Assembly (NCBI RefSeq): GCF_014192415.1
Contig: NZ_JACHXY010000001.1
Location: 930,001 to 994,000, forward strand
DNA length: 64,000 nt
Origin: Microbacterium proteolyticum
Lineage (GTDB): Bacteria; Actinomycetota; Actinomycetes; Actinomycetales; Microbacteriaceae
Reading direction: 5' to 3'
A program made the translations under genes and the position numbers. Below the pieces are notes generated by a model. The model saw only the letters and a program-made list of their open reading frames with translations, was not told the origin of the DNA and searched no databases. The number at the start of each line of letters is the position of its first letter. Positions within the stretch are counted from its first letter, which is position 1. Below, one piece after another: positions 53,021 to 61,688 of the stretch.

Positions 53021-53026
53021 TGTAAT
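53021..53026 (+). promoter_or_regulatory. Putative -10 element giving a leaderless CGNR mRNA
   Basis: TGTAAT lies seven bases before GTG 53033. Transcription would start at or next to the start codon, giving a leaderless message, as is common in actinobacteria. No Shine-Dalgarno sequence is visible before the GTG. Confidence 0.45.
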
Positions 53027-53032
53027 GCCGTT

Positions 53033-53548
53033 GTGCATCTCAACCCTTACGGCGAGTACGCCGTCCTCCTCGCGGCCTCGCTCGCCAACGAGTGGCCCGC
53101 CGATCGCGCGGGTATCGAAGCGCGCACGATCGAGCGGGGGATGACGATGCGGTTCCCCGTGGCATCCGACGATCACGCACAGACGAGGCGCGTCATCGAC
53201 GAGTGGCTGAGAGTCGTGGATGCGACGGACGCCGACGAGCGCGCTGCCCTGCTGAACGCGCAGATGGCCGGGGTGACGGCGTATCCCCGCCTCACCGATC
53301 ACGATGGCGAGGGATGGCACCTGCACTACCGGGACAGCGACGAGGCCCTTCCGCGCGTCCTCGCCGCCGTCATCTCGGTCGGCACGTCTCTGCACCTGGT
53401 CACCCGCGGGATGGACCGCCTCGGCCGCTGCGCCGCCGAACCGTGCGCGAACGTGGTGGTCGACGTCACGCGCAACGGTCGGCAGCGGTACTGCTCGGTG
53501 CGGTGCGCGAACCGCGCCGCCGTCCGGCGGCACCGCGCGCGCAGCTGA
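53033..53548 (+). CDS. CGNR zinc-finger / ABATE-domain protein, putative regulator
   Basis: 171 residues from GTG 53033. The N-terminal part is an ABATE-like domain (PYGEYAVLLAASLANEW); the C-terminal zinc finger is C-x4-C followed by RYCSVRCANRAAVRRHRA, the CGNR-type motif with CANR. Such proteins are thought to be stress-related transcription factors. The nearest divergent gene is the 81-residue CxxC protein. Confidence 0.85.
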   Translation: MHLNPYGEYAVLLAASLANEWPADRAGIEARTIERGMTMRFPVASDDHAQTRRVIDEWLRVVDATDADERAALLNAQMAGVTAYPRLTDHDGEGWHLHYRDSDEALPRVLAAVISVGTSLHLVTRGMDRLGRCAAEPCANVVVDVTRNGRQRYCSVRCANRAAVRRHRARS

Positions 53549-53575
53549 CGGGCCGGGTCGGGCGTCCCGGCACGC

Positions 53576-53642
53576 CGAGAAACGCCATCCGCCCGAAGAA
53601 ACGCGTTGCCGAGGCGTTTCTCCCCGCGAACAGCGTTTCTCG
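53576..53642. repeat. Nested double hairpin with GAGAAACGC arms
   Basis: Outer arms CGAGAAACGC (53576-53585) and GCGTTTCTCG (53633-53642) enclose inner arms AGAAACGC (53597-53604) and GCGTTTCT (53614-53621), four copies of the same octamer in inverted order. It lies between the convergent CGNR and symporter genes, so it may also act as a bidirectional terminator. It looks like a REP-type unit rather than a simple terminator. Confidence 0.75.
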
Positions 53643-53665
53643 CGACCGGGCCCACCCCGCACGCC

Positions 53666-55120
53666 TCACGCGTCCGGCGTGTGCAGCCGGGCCAGATACC
53701 GCTCCACGCGCGCGGGCGCTCCACCGCGGTCGAGCAGGGACACCCCGACGATCACGACGGTCGTCAACGGGATGCTCCACGCCGCCGGCTGCGTGACGAT
53801 CACGGCCCACCCGCCCATGCCGCGCAGCGCACCACCGGCCAGCAGCGCGGCGCCGCACGACACCGCCCCCACGACCATGCCCGCGACCGCGCCGCGCGCG
53901 GTGAGCCGCGGCCACCACACGCCCAACAGCAGCACCGGCGACAGGGTGGACGCCGCGAAGACGAACACCAGACCGACGCTCGCGACGAGACCCGCCGGTT
54001 CGGTCAGGAGCGCGACGGCGAGGGGCACCGCCGTGCACAACACGGCCGAGAGGCGGAACGAGCGCACCCCACCGCCGAAGAGGTCCTGACTCACGACCCC
54101 GGCGAGCGAGACGACGATCCCCGACGACGTCGCGAGGAACGCGGCGAAGGCCCCCGCCACCAGCAGCGAGGTGAGCAGCTCCCCCACCAGGCCCGGGAAC
54201 ACCCGCGACGGGAGGGCGAGAACGACCGTGTCGGCGACACCGGAGACCGCGAGGTCGGGGGCGACGACGCGCGCGATCAGTCCCATCGTCGACGACACCG
54301 CGTAGAACGCGCCGATGAGCACGATGACCACCACCGTGGTCCGCCGCGCTGACGCCCCGTTCGGGCTCGTGTAGAACCGCACGAGCACGTGCGGAAGGCC
54401 GATGGTGCCCAGCAGCAGGGCCAGCAGCAGCGAGACGGTGGCGTAGGCGTCGAGCGCGCCCGGCCCGCTCTCGGCGGGGAACACGCGCGCGGCGTCGATG
54501 TCGGAGCCACCGCCCGACAGCGCCACGAGCAGGAACACCGCCGGTACGAGCAGCGCGGTGAGCTTCAGCCAGTACTGGAACGCCTGCACCGCCGTGATGG
54601 CACGCATGCCGCCCGCCGCGACGATGCCCGCGACGAGCACCGCCACGAGCACGCCACCCGCCCAGCGCGGCACGTCGGCGACCACACCGAGGGCGAGCGA
54701 GGCCCCGTGCAGCTGGGGCACGATGTACAACCACCCGATCACGAGAACGACCACGCTGGTCACCCGACGCACCGCGCGCGACTCCAACCGCGCCTCGACG
54801 AAGTCGGGGATCGTGTACGCCCCGCTCCGGCGGAGGGGGGCGGCCACGAACAGCAGCACCAGCAGGTAGCCCGCGGCGTAGCCGATGGGGAACCAGAAGC
54901 CCTCCGCCCCCGACAGCAGCACGAGCCCCGCGAGCCCCAGGAAGGTACCGGCCGACAGGTACTCCCCGCTGATTGCCGAGGCGTTCCAGACGCTTCCGAC
55001 GCTCCGGGATGCCACGAAGAAGTCGCTTCGCGTCCGAGACGAACGGATGCCGGCGAACCCGAGCACCGCGGTCGTCACCACGAGCAGCCCCACCGCGGCA
55101 AGGTCGAACACCGGGTTCAC
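53666..55120 (-). CDS. Sodium:solute symporter (SSS family, acetate/pyruvate-type)
   Basis: 484 residues with about 13 helices, close to ActP/MctC-type monocarboxylate symporters: FFVASRSVGSVWNASAISGEYLSAGTF-type N-terminus and LGTIGLPHVLVRFYT in the middle. The start is GTG 55120, overlapping the preceding small membrane gene by four bases. It is last gene of the operon that starts with cstA, so it is likely a second uptake route for acetate, pyruvate or a similar acid. The exact substrate is not provable here. Confidence 0.88.
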   Translation of the reverse strand: MNPVFDLAAVGLLVVTTAVLGFAGIRSSRTRSDFFVASRSVGSVWNASAISGEYLSAGTFLGLAGLVLLSGAEGFWFPIGYAAGYLLVLLFVAAPLRRSGAYTIPDFVEARLESRAVRRVTSVVVLVIGWLYIVPQLHGASLALGVVADVPRWAGGVLVAVLVAGIVAAGGMRAITAVQAFQYWLKLTALLVPAVFLLVALSGGGSDIDAARVFPAESGPGALDAYATVSLLLALLLGTIGLPHVLVRFYTSPNGASARRTTVVVIVLIGAFYAVSSTMGLIARVVAPDLAVSGVADTVVLALPSRVFPGLVGELLTSLLVAGAFAAFLATSSGIVVSLAGVVSQDLFGGGVRSFRLSAVLCTAVPLAVALLTEPAGLVASVGLVFVFAASTLSPVLLLGVWWPRLTARGAVAGMVVGAVSCGAALLAGGALRGMGGWAVIVTQPAAWSIPLTTVVIVGVSLLDRGGAPARVERYLARLHTPDA

Positions 55121-55509
55121 GCGGGATCCTCGGGCTCGGCGAGCTGCCGATACCGGCGCTCGTTGCGGGCGGCGGCCCGGGCGTAGATGAGGGCGAACAC
55201 GAGGATCAGCGGGTAGAACCCGTAGGCGTGCAGCAGCCACGACAGCGGCACCGACCACACCACCGGATCGCCGAGGGTCGGCAGCGCCGCGATCACGCCG
55301 GCGAGGGCTGCGGCCACGACGACGAAGGCCGCGACGCAGCCGAGCGCGAGACGCAGCTGCGCGCGCACCAGCCCGCGCGAGAACACCTCCTCGGCTTCGT
55401 CCGCCACCCGGCCGGGCAGCGCGACGCCACGCGTCACGGGCCGCGACACCCGACCCGCGGTGGATGCCGTGACCCGCACGCGCGGGAGGGGGCGCGGCTC
55501 GGGAGTCAT
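55117..55509 (-). CDS. Small two-helix membrane protein partnered with SSS symporter
   Basis: 130 residues with two hydrophobic helices (about 53-77 and 88-112) and a basic C-terminus (ARAAARNERRYRQL). Small membrane proteins (DUF485/DUF4212-like) often precede acetate-type SSS symporters and this one is positioned in the same way, with a four-base GTGA overlap. Sequence assignment to those families is not certain. Confidence 0.7.
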   Translation of the reverse strand: MTPEPRPLPRVRVTASTAGRVSRPVTRGVALPGRVADEAEEVFSRGLVRAQLRLALGCVAAFVVVAAALAGVIAALPTLGDPVVWSVPLSWLLHAYGFYPLILVFALIYARAAARNERRYRQLAEPEDPA

Positions 55510-55553
55510 GGCATCCCATCGTGGCATCCACCGCCCCGGCGGTCGATGGGGCG

Positions 55554-56258
55554 TCAGCGCAGCAGAGCGTCCCGCACGGTCGGTACGAGGCGACGGCTGA
55601 CCGGCAGCTCGATCTCGGCGAGCGCGACCGTGGGCGCCGACCCGGTCAGGCGCACCTCGGTGACCGCATCGCGGTTCACGAGGTACGAACGGTGGACGCG
55701 CACGAAACCGGCGCCCGCCCATCGCTCGGCCAGTTCCGACAACGGAACACGCACGAGGTGATCGGATGCCGCGGTGTACAGCCGCGAGTAATCGCCGTTC
55801 GCCTGCACCCAGCGCACGTCCGCGCGGCGCACGAGACGCGTGGACGTACCGACCGTGACCGGGATCGTCTCGTCGTCGACCGCGTCGACACCCGCCTCGG
55901 CGGCGAGAGCCCGGCCGAGCGCTCGGTACAGACGTTCGGCCCGCACCGGCTTGAGCACGTAGTCGACGGCCTCCAGATCGAAGGCGTGTACGGCGCCCGA
56001 GTCGTCGGCGGTCACGAACACGACGGGCGGACGCGTGCGCAGGCCCGCGAGCGCCCGCGCGAGGTCGAACCCCGTGATCCCGGGCATGTGGATGTCGAGG
56101 AACGCCACCGCCACCTCGCCCCGCTCCAGCACCCGCAGCGCCTCGGCACCGCCGCTCGCGGTGTGCACGATCGACACCCGGGGATCGGCCGCGAGCAGCG
56201 CCGCGAGTTCGTGACGCGCGGGCGCTTCGTCATCGGCCACGAGCACCGCGACGCTCAT
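55554..56258 (-). CDS. LytTR-family response regulator
   Basis: 234 residues. The receiver domain has the acidic pocket DDE at 9-11, phospho-acceptor Asp55 in FLDIHMPG and Lys in VLKPVRAERL. The C-terminal LytTR DNA-binding domain includes WVQANGDYSRLYT and FVRVHRSYLVN. It would activate the operon, or cstA, in response to the kinase encoded just upstream, with which it overlaps by four bases. Arrangement and families parallel BtsR/YpdB pyruvate responders. Confidence 0.92.
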   Translation of the reverse strand: MSVAVLVADDEAPARHELAALLAADPRVSIVHTASGGAEALRVLERGEVAVAFLDIHMPGITGFDLARALAGLRTRPPVVFVTADDSGAVHAFDLEAVDYVLKPVRAERLYRALGRALAAEAGVDAVDDETIPVTVGTSTRLVRRADVRWVQANGDYSRLYTAASDHLVRVPLSELAERWAGAGFVRVHRSYLVNRDAVTEVRLTGSAPTVALAEIELPVSRRLVPTVRDALLR

Positions 56259-57427
56259 GTGCGGGCCGTCTCGTGCCGGGGTTGGGACTTGGGCACGCGA
56301 AGGTGCACCGAGGTGCCCGAGCCGACGTTCGTCTCGACGACGAGCCCGCCCCCCGGCCCGTACAGCTGCCGGAGCCGCGCGTCGACGTTGCGCAGGCCCA
56401 CGTGCGACGACGGCGCATCCAGGTCGAGCAGGGTCGCGAGCTCGTCGGGATCCATCCCCACGCCGTCATCGTCGACGATCACCTCGGTGTGCGTGCCGTC
56501 GTCGATCGAGGTCACCGTGAGCACGCCGCCGTGTTCGCGGCGCTCCAGCCCGTGACGGACGGCGTTCTCGACGAGCGGCTGCACCGACAGGAACGGGATG
56601 ACGGTCGCGAGCGTCTCGGGCGCGATGCGGAGCCGCACGGTCAGACGGTCACCGAAGCGGGCCCGCTCCAGTTCGAGGTAGGAGTGGATGCTGCGCAACT
56701 CCTCCGACAGCGTGGTGAACTCCCCCTGCCGCCGGAACGAGTAGCGCGTGAAATCCGCGAACTCCAGAACGAGGTCGCGCGCGCGGGGCGGGTCGGTCGA
56801 GATGAACGACGCGATCGCGGTGAGGGCGTTGTAGATGAAGTGCGGGCTGATCTGCGCCCGGAGGGCCCTCAGCTCGGCCTCGGCGAGAGCCGCGCGGGAG
56901 GCGTCAAGGCCCGCGAGCTCGATCTGCGCGGCACACCAGTCGGCGACATCGCCCGTGGCCCGCACGAGCGGCGCGCGGACGTCGGCGGCGAAGGCGACGA
57001 CGGCGCCCCACACCCGACCGTCGACGACGATCGGCGCTCCCACGGCGGCCTCGCCGGCCTCGGTGAACACCTGACGGCGCCCCGACTCGTACACCCGCGC
57101 AGCGACGCGTCGCGCGGGACCGGCGAGCGACCCGGGACCGTCGACCGCGACCCGGTCGGCCGCCGACTCGACGATCGCCACCGCGTCGGCGGCGAGGAGG
57201 ACGCGAAGGTGCTTCGCCGCGCGCGCGGCATCCGGTTCGTCTCGACCTCCGCGAAGGGCCGCCGCCGCGGCCGCCGCCACATGCAAGGTGCGGTGCGTCG
57301 CCCGTTCGGCGTCGCTGCCGAGGTCGCGCGGGGCGAGCGCGAACCGACGGGCGAAGACCAGCACGAGGGTGATCGCCACGCCCACGACGACGCCCGCGGC
57401 ACCGGCGAGCAGCGGGGCATCGAGCAT
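56255..57427 (-). CDS. LytS-type sensor histidine kinase
   Basis: 390 residues. One N-terminal helix (about 5-27) precedes a GAF-like sensor region at about 45-170, then a His_kinase domain with ISPHFIYNAL (phospho-histidine) and VQPLVENAVRHGL (N box), ending in VDDDGVGM. It lacks the multi-helix 5TM-LYT sensor of BtsS, so signal detection is probably intracellular. It phosphorylates the LytTR regulator. It starts 13 bp after the ybdD-like gene. Confidence 0.9.
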   Translation of the reverse strand: MLDAPLLAGAAGVVVGVAITLVLVFARRFALAPRDLGSDAERATHRTLHVAAAAAAALRGGRDEPDAARAAKHLRVLLAADAVAIVESAADRVAVDGPGSLAGPARRVAARVYESGRRQVFTEAGEAAVGAPIVVDGRVWGAVVAFAADVRAPLVRATGDVADWCAAQIELAGLDASRAALAEAELRALRAQISPHFIYNALTAIASFISTDPPRARDLVLEFADFTRYSFRRQGEFTTLSEELRSIHSYLELERARFGDRLTVRLRIAPETLATVIPFLSVQPLVENAVRHGLERREHGGVLTVTSIDDGTHTEVIVDDDGVGMDPDELATLLDLDAPSSHVGLRNVDARLRQLYGPGGGLVVETNVGSGTSVHLRVPKSQPRHETART

Positions 57428-57440
57428 TGTCGAAGCCTAC

Positions 57441-57677
57441 TCAGCAGCAGCGGGCGCCCGGATTGCGATCCTGCTCGGCCGTGCGCTGCCGCCAGAACTG
57501 CCGCTCGGTCAGCGGGGTCGCATCCGGATGCTGGGCGCGCAGGTGCGTGACGTACACGTCGTACGCCCGGTCGCCCATGAGGGTCGTGACGTACCAGCGG
57601 ATGCCACGACCCGCCCGCACCACTTGCGCGCCGAAGCGTTGCAGGGGGCCGGGGGCCGTGGCATCCATGTCGGTCAT
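57441..57677 (-). CDS. YbdD/YjiX-like small protein, CstA partner
   Basis: 78 residues. RWYVTTLMGDRAYDVYVTHLRAQHPD matches the YbdD (DUF466) core, and it carries the family's C-terminal TERQFWRQRT. In E. coli the homologue is encoded directly after CstA/BtsT-type transporters and is needed for their activity. It starts 11 bp after the cstA stop, the same arrangement. Confidence 0.85.
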   Translation of the reverse strand: MTDMDATAPGPLQRFGAQVVRAGRGIRWYVTTLMGDRAYDVYVTHLRAQHPDATPLTERQFWRQRTAEQDRNPGARCC

Positions 57678-57688
57678 CGTGGTCGCGA

Positions 57689-59950
57689 TCAGTGGGACGA
57701 GACGGACGGACGGTCGGGGTGGTCGGCCGGGAGGGCGTCCCACTGCTTCTCGATCTCGCGCTCCTCCTTGGTGGCGAGGAAGCCCGCGGCGGCGAAGCGA
57801 CGCGAGGGCACGACGGCGTCTTCGAGGTTCTCACCGCCGCCGTTGCGCAGCGCCTTCACCGTCACGATCACGGCCATCACGATGACGATGATCGCCAGCG
57901 TCACGAAGATCACCGACAGCACGCCCTGCACGAACGTGTTGCGGACGACGGCTTCCATCGCCGCGACGCTCCGGGCGGTGCCGAACTCGGTCTTCCCCTC
58001 GGCCAGCGCCCCGCGGAATGCGAAGTGGTTCGCCCAGTACCCCACCGCCGGCACCGGCGAGAAGATCTTGTACATGGATGCCGTGATGGTCACGACCGCG
58101 GCGAAGGCCAACGGCACGGCAACGATCCACAACCACCGGAAGTACGAGCGGCCCCGCTTGGCGACGATGGCCAGCACCACGGCGAGCGCGATCGCGGCGA
58201 GCAGCTGGTTGGCGATGCCGAACAGCGGGAAGAACGTGTTGATGCCGCCCAGCGGATCGGTCACACCCAGGATGAGGATCGAGCCCCAGCCGGCGACCAT
58301 GACCGCCGTGCAGATCCAGGCGCCGGGGCGCCACGAGAGGTCCTTGAACTTCGGGATGACGGTGCCGATCGAGTCCTGGAGCATGAAGCGGGCCACGCGG
58401 GTTCCGGCATCCACCGCCGTGAGGATGAAGAGGGCCTCGAACATGATGGCGAAGTGGTACCAGAACGCCATCATGGCCTGCCCTCCGAGGGCTTGCTGCA
58501 TGATGTGCGCGAGACCGAGCGCCAGGGTCGGGGCGCCGCCGGTGCGCGAGACGATCGATTCCTCGCCGACCGCCGCAGCGGTGGAGGTCAGCATGTCGGG
58601 GGTCAAGTTCACACCCGCGAGTCCCAGTCCGTTGACGAACGCCACCGCGCCCTCGACGGTGCCGAGGGTGGCCGCGGGCGACGAGTTCATCGCGAAGTAG
58701 ATGCCCCGGTCGATCGACAACGCGGCGACCAGCGCCATGATCGCCACGAACGACTCCATGAGCATGCCGCCGTAGCCGATGAAGCGCGTCTGGCGCTCCT
58801 TCTCGAGCAGCTTCGGGGTGGTGCCCGAGGCGATGAGGGCATGGAAGCCGCTCAGCGCTCCGCACGCGATCGTGACGAACAGGAAGGGGAAGATCGGGCC
58901 GCTGAACACCGGGCCCGTCTGGCCGCCGGCGAACTCGCTGAACGCGGGCACCGAGATCTCGGGGCGCACCAGCACGATCGCTCCGGCGAGCATGACGATC
59001 ACGCCGACCTTCATGAAGGTGGAGAGGTAGTCGCGCGGGGCGAGGAGCAGCCAGACCGGCAGCACCGCGGCGACGAAGCCGTAGACGATGATGCCCCACG
59101 CGATGACGGTGCGATCGAGGTGGAAGGCTGCGTAGCCCCACTCGGTCGAGGCGACCCACCCGCCGGCGACGATCGCCGCGATCAGCAGCACGAACCCGAT
59201 GATCGAGATCTCGGTGATGCGGCCCGGGCGGATGAAGCGCAGGTACAGACCCATGAACAGCGCGATCGGGATCGTCATCGAGACGCTGAACACGCCCCAC
59301 GGGCTCTCGCCGAGGGCGTTGACCACCACGAGCGCGAGGATCGCGACGATGATCAGCATGATGAGCAGGCTCGCGAGGATCGCCGCCGTGCCACCGATCC
59401 TGCCCAGTTCGTCGCGCGCCATCTGCCCGATCGTGCGGCCGCCTCGGCGCATCGAGAAGAACAGCACGAGGTAGTCCTGCACGGCACCCGCGAGGATGAC
59501 GCCGACGATGATCCAGATCGTGCCCGGAAGGTAGCCCATCTGCGCGGCGAGCACGGGGCCGACGAGGGGGCCGGCGCCAGCGATGGCGGCGAAGTGGTGG
59601 CCGTAGAGGACGCGGCGGTCGGTGGGGACGTAGTCCTTGCCGTCCTGCTTGCGCTCGGCCGGCGTCGCACGGCGGTCGTCGGGTCGCGCGATGAAGCGCT
59701 CGATGACCTTCGAGTAGAAGCGATAGCCGATCAGGTAGGTGCAGACGGCGGCGAACACGAACCAGATCGCGTTCACCGTCTCGCCGCGCACGATCGCCAG
59801 CATCGTCCAGCCGAGACCGCCCAGCAGGGCGATGCCGATCCAGAGGGCGATCTTCGCGGGGGTCCATCTGCTGCGGAGCTTCTCAGGCTCCACGGCGACG
59901 GGGGGAAGGTTCGGATCTGTGACGATGTCGTCGTCGACGGAAGCGCTCAT
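57689..59950 (-). CDS. cstA: Carbon starvation protein CstA (pyruvate/peptide-type transporter)
   Basis: 753 residues with about 16-18 helices. The CstA core GHHFAAIAGAGPLVGPVLAAQ, the RDELG segment and SFVAIMALVAAL are all present. Family members BtsT and CstA take up pyruvate under carbon limitation. ATG 59950 follows GCAGGAG. It heads a six-gene operon with YbdD, a LytS/LytTR pair and an SSS symporter. A hairpin with GGATGCC arms lies in its leader at 59992-60025. Confidence 0.94.
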   Translation of the reverse strand: MSASVDDDIVTDPNLPPVAVEPEKLRSRWTPAKIALWIGIALLGGLGWTMLAIVRGETVNAIWFVFAAVCTYLIGYRFYSKVIERFIARPDDRRATPAERKQDGKDYVPTDRRVLYGHHFAAIAGAGPLVGPVLAAQMGYLPGTIWIIVGVILAGAVQDYLVLFFSMRRGGRTIGQMARDELGRIGGTAAILASLLIMLIIVAILALVVVNALGESPWGVFSVSMTIPIALFMGLYLRFIRPGRITEISIIGFVLLIAAIVAGGWVASTEWGYAAFHLDRTVIAWGIIVYGFVAAVLPVWLLLAPRDYLSTFMKVGVIVMLAGAIVLVRPEISVPAFSEFAGGQTGPVFSGPIFPFLFVTIACGALSGFHALIASGTTPKLLEKERQTRFIGYGGMLMESFVAIMALVAALSIDRGIYFAMNSSPAATLGTVEGAVAFVNGLGLAGVNLTPDMLTSTAAAVGEESIVSRTGGAPTLALGLAHIMQQALGGQAMMAFWYHFAIMFEALFILTAVDAGTRVARFMLQDSIGTVIPKFKDLSWRPGAWICTAVMVAGWGSILILGVTDPLGGINTFFPLFGIANQLLAAIALAVVLAIVAKRGRSYFRWLWIVAVPLAFAAVVTITASMYKIFSPVPAVGYWANHFAFRGALAEGKTEFGTARSVAAMEAVVRNTFVQGVLSVIFVTLAIIVIVMAVIVTVKALRNGGGENLEDAVVPSRRFAAAGFLATKEEREIEKQWDALPADHPDRPSVSSH

Positions 59951-59991
59951 GGGGTCTCCTGCTCGCGGCACTGCGGACTCGGGCAGGCTAG

Positions 59992-60025
59992 GCGGATGCC
60001 GCGGCGGCGGGCCAGCGGCATCCGC
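59992..60025 (-). promoter_or_regulatory. Hairpin in the cstA leader
   Basis: A perfect 11-bp stem GCGGATGCCGC (59992-60002) / GCGGCATCCGC (60015-60025) with a 12-nt loop, 42-75 bp upstream of the cstA ATG on the - strand. It could be an mRNA leader structure. It again pairs the over-represented word GGATGCC with its complement. Confidence 0.5.
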
Positions 60026-60161
60026 TCCTCGTGCGGTGAGCGGCGCGAACGGTGCGACGAGCGGCGGGTGCGGGGCGGCGCCGGTCGGAGGCAAGGCGGC
60101 GCCGGCGGGGTGGTCCAGGGAGGTGATGCCGGGGCGGGAGGACTGCGGGGCCGCGATCGGT

Positions 60162-60210
60162 CCTCCGTCCGCGGGATCTCCTCCGTCCGCGGGATCTCCT
60201 CCGCCGCGGG
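60162..60210. repeat. 18-bp tandem repeat
   Basis: Two perfect copies of CCTCCGTCCGCGGGATCT (60162-60179, 60180-60197) and a 13-bp degenerate third copy, in the gap upstream of cstA and the acetyltransferase gene. Confidence 0.9.
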
Positions 60211-60330
60211 TTCCGCCCTGCCCGGGAATCGACCCTCGTGGGAGAACGACGGATGCCGCGGTGTCGAGGGGGTGCGGAACACCGCACGCCCGACGTACGT
60301 TGCTGTGGACACCGACGACAGGAGACGCCG

Positions 60331-60669
60331 ATGGCCGATGAACTGACCGTGACCCGCAACGAGGACGAGCGCCGCTACGAGATCCACGTGGGTGACGAAC
60401 TCGGCGGGTTCCTCGCGTTCCGCCCCGCGGGCGAGGACCGCCTCAACCTCCCCCACACGGAGATCGACCCGGCGTTCAAGGGCCGCGGCCTCGGAACGGC
60501 GTTGGCGAGCGAAGCGCTGAGCGACCTCGCGCGTCGCGGCGGCACCGTCATCCCCTCCTGCCCCTTCGTGGCGCACTACCTGCGTGAGCACGACGTGCCC
60601 GGTCTGGTCGTCGAGTGGCCGAACGACGCCGACGCGGCCGATTCGGCGGGGCCCGGCGAACCGTCGTGA
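60331..60669 (+). CDS. GNAT-fold N-acetyltransferase-like protein (YjdJ type)
   Basis: 112 residues. HTEIDPAFKGRGLGTALASEAL carries the acetyl-CoA-binding R/QxxGxG/A motif; IPSCPFVAHYLREH is the typical ending of the short YjdJ/GNAT_YjdJ group. The acceptor is unknown. ATG 60331 has CAGGAG seven bases upstream. Its TGA overlaps the GTG start of the pirin gene, so the two are coupled. Confidence 0.88.
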   Translation: MADELTVTRNEDERRYEIHVGDELGGFLAFRPAGEDRLNLPHTEIDPAFKGRGLGTALASEALSDLARRGGTVIPSCPFVAHYLREHDVPGLVVEWPNDADAADSAGPGEPS

Positions 60670-61688
60670 CCCGACTCGACGTCGCGCCCCCGGCATCCGA
60701 GGGTCCGGTCGACTGCGACGGGCCGCGGGCGCTCGTGGTGGAGGCGCGCGAGGTGCCGCTCGGCGGCGTGCGCGGCATGGAGGTGCACCGCACCCTCCCG
60801 CACCGGGCGCTGCCCATGGTGGGCGCCTGGTGCTTCCTCGACCGCTTCGGTCCGCAGGACACCCTCATGCGCGTCGAACCGCACCCGCACATCGGCCTGC
60901 AGACGGTGACCTGGCCGATCGTCGGCGAGGTACGGCATCGGGATGCCGTGGGCAGCGACGTCGTGGTGCGCCCCGGCGCCCTCAACCTCATGACGAGCGG
61001 TGCGGGGATCGCCCACTCGGAGTACTCGGTGGGCGAACAGCCGATCCCGCTCGACGCCCTGCAGCTGTGGGTCGCGCTGCCCGAAGCCCGGCGCCACGGC
61101 GACGCGGACTTCGAGCGGCACGAGGATCTGCCGGTACTCGATCTGGGCGAGGGCGCCGACGCGGTCGTCGTCCTGGGTTCCCTGGGCGCGGTGGAATCTC
61201 CCGCGACGGTCCACACGCCGATCGTCGGCGCGGAGGTGCGTCTGCCGGCCGGCGTCGTCGCCCGTGTGCCGCTCCGTCCCGAGTGGGAGTATGCCGTCTA
61301 CGGCATGGTCGGCACCGCCGAGACCGTGACCGGAATGGATGTCACGGACGCCGACGCCGCGCGCCGCCCCTCACCGGCGAAGGAGCCGGGCACGACGGCA
61401 TCCGTCGACCACACGCGTCTGCTCTACCTCGGCAAGGGCCGAGACCACCTCGAACTTCGCAGCGACGAGGGCGCACGCGTGTTCCTGCTGGGCGGCGAGC
61501 CGTTCGAAGCCGACATCGTGATGTGGTGGAACTTCGTCGGTCGCTCGCACGACGAGATCGTCGAGGCCCGAGAGGCGTGGGAGGCGCGCAGCGCCCGCTT
61601 CGGCTCCGTCGTCGATCACGGTCCCGAGCGCATCCCGGCGCCGCCGCTGCCGGCGGTGCGGCTCACCGCGCGACGGCGACGGGCCTGA
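60666..61688 (+). CDS. Pirin-family protein
   Basis: 340 residues from GTG 60666 (GTGA overlap with the previous stop). HPHIGLQTVTWPIVGEVRHRD and GAGIAHSEYS contain the two His-x-His and Glu/His metal ligands of the N-terminal cupin; a second cupin follows. Some pirins oxidise flavonoids (quercetinase) and others act as redox cofactors. The function here is open. It converges with the membrane-protein gene, overlapping it by 26 bp. Confidence 0.9.
   Translation: MTRLDVAPPASEGPVDCDGPRALVVEAREVPLGGVRGMEVHRTLPHRALPMVGAWCFLDRFGPQDTLMRVEPHPHIGLQTVTWPIVGEVRHRDAVGSDVVVRPGALNLMTSGAGIAHSEYSVGEQPIPLDALQLWVALPEARRHGDADFERHEDLPVLDLGEGADAVVVLGSLGAVESPATVHTPIVGAEVRLPAGVVARVPLRPEWEYAVYGMVGTAETVTGMDVTDADAARRPSPAKEPGTTASVDHTRLLYLGKGRDHLELRSDEGARVFLLGGEPFEADIVMWWNFVGRSHDEIVEAREAWEARSARFGSVVDHGPERIPAPPLPAVRLTARRRRA

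Larger units (their letters stand above)
59951..60330. other. Divergent intergenic region cstA / acetyltransferase gene
   Basis: 380 bp without a gene. It contains the cstA leader hairpin (59992-60025), a GC-rich stretch and the 18-bp tandem repeat at 60162-60210. I see no convincing -35/-10 pair. Confidence 0.55.

Noticed and set aside
57692..60346. + strand reading frame of about 880 codons opposite cstA
   Set aside because: Low-complexity charged translation, antisense to a clear membrane transporter gene.
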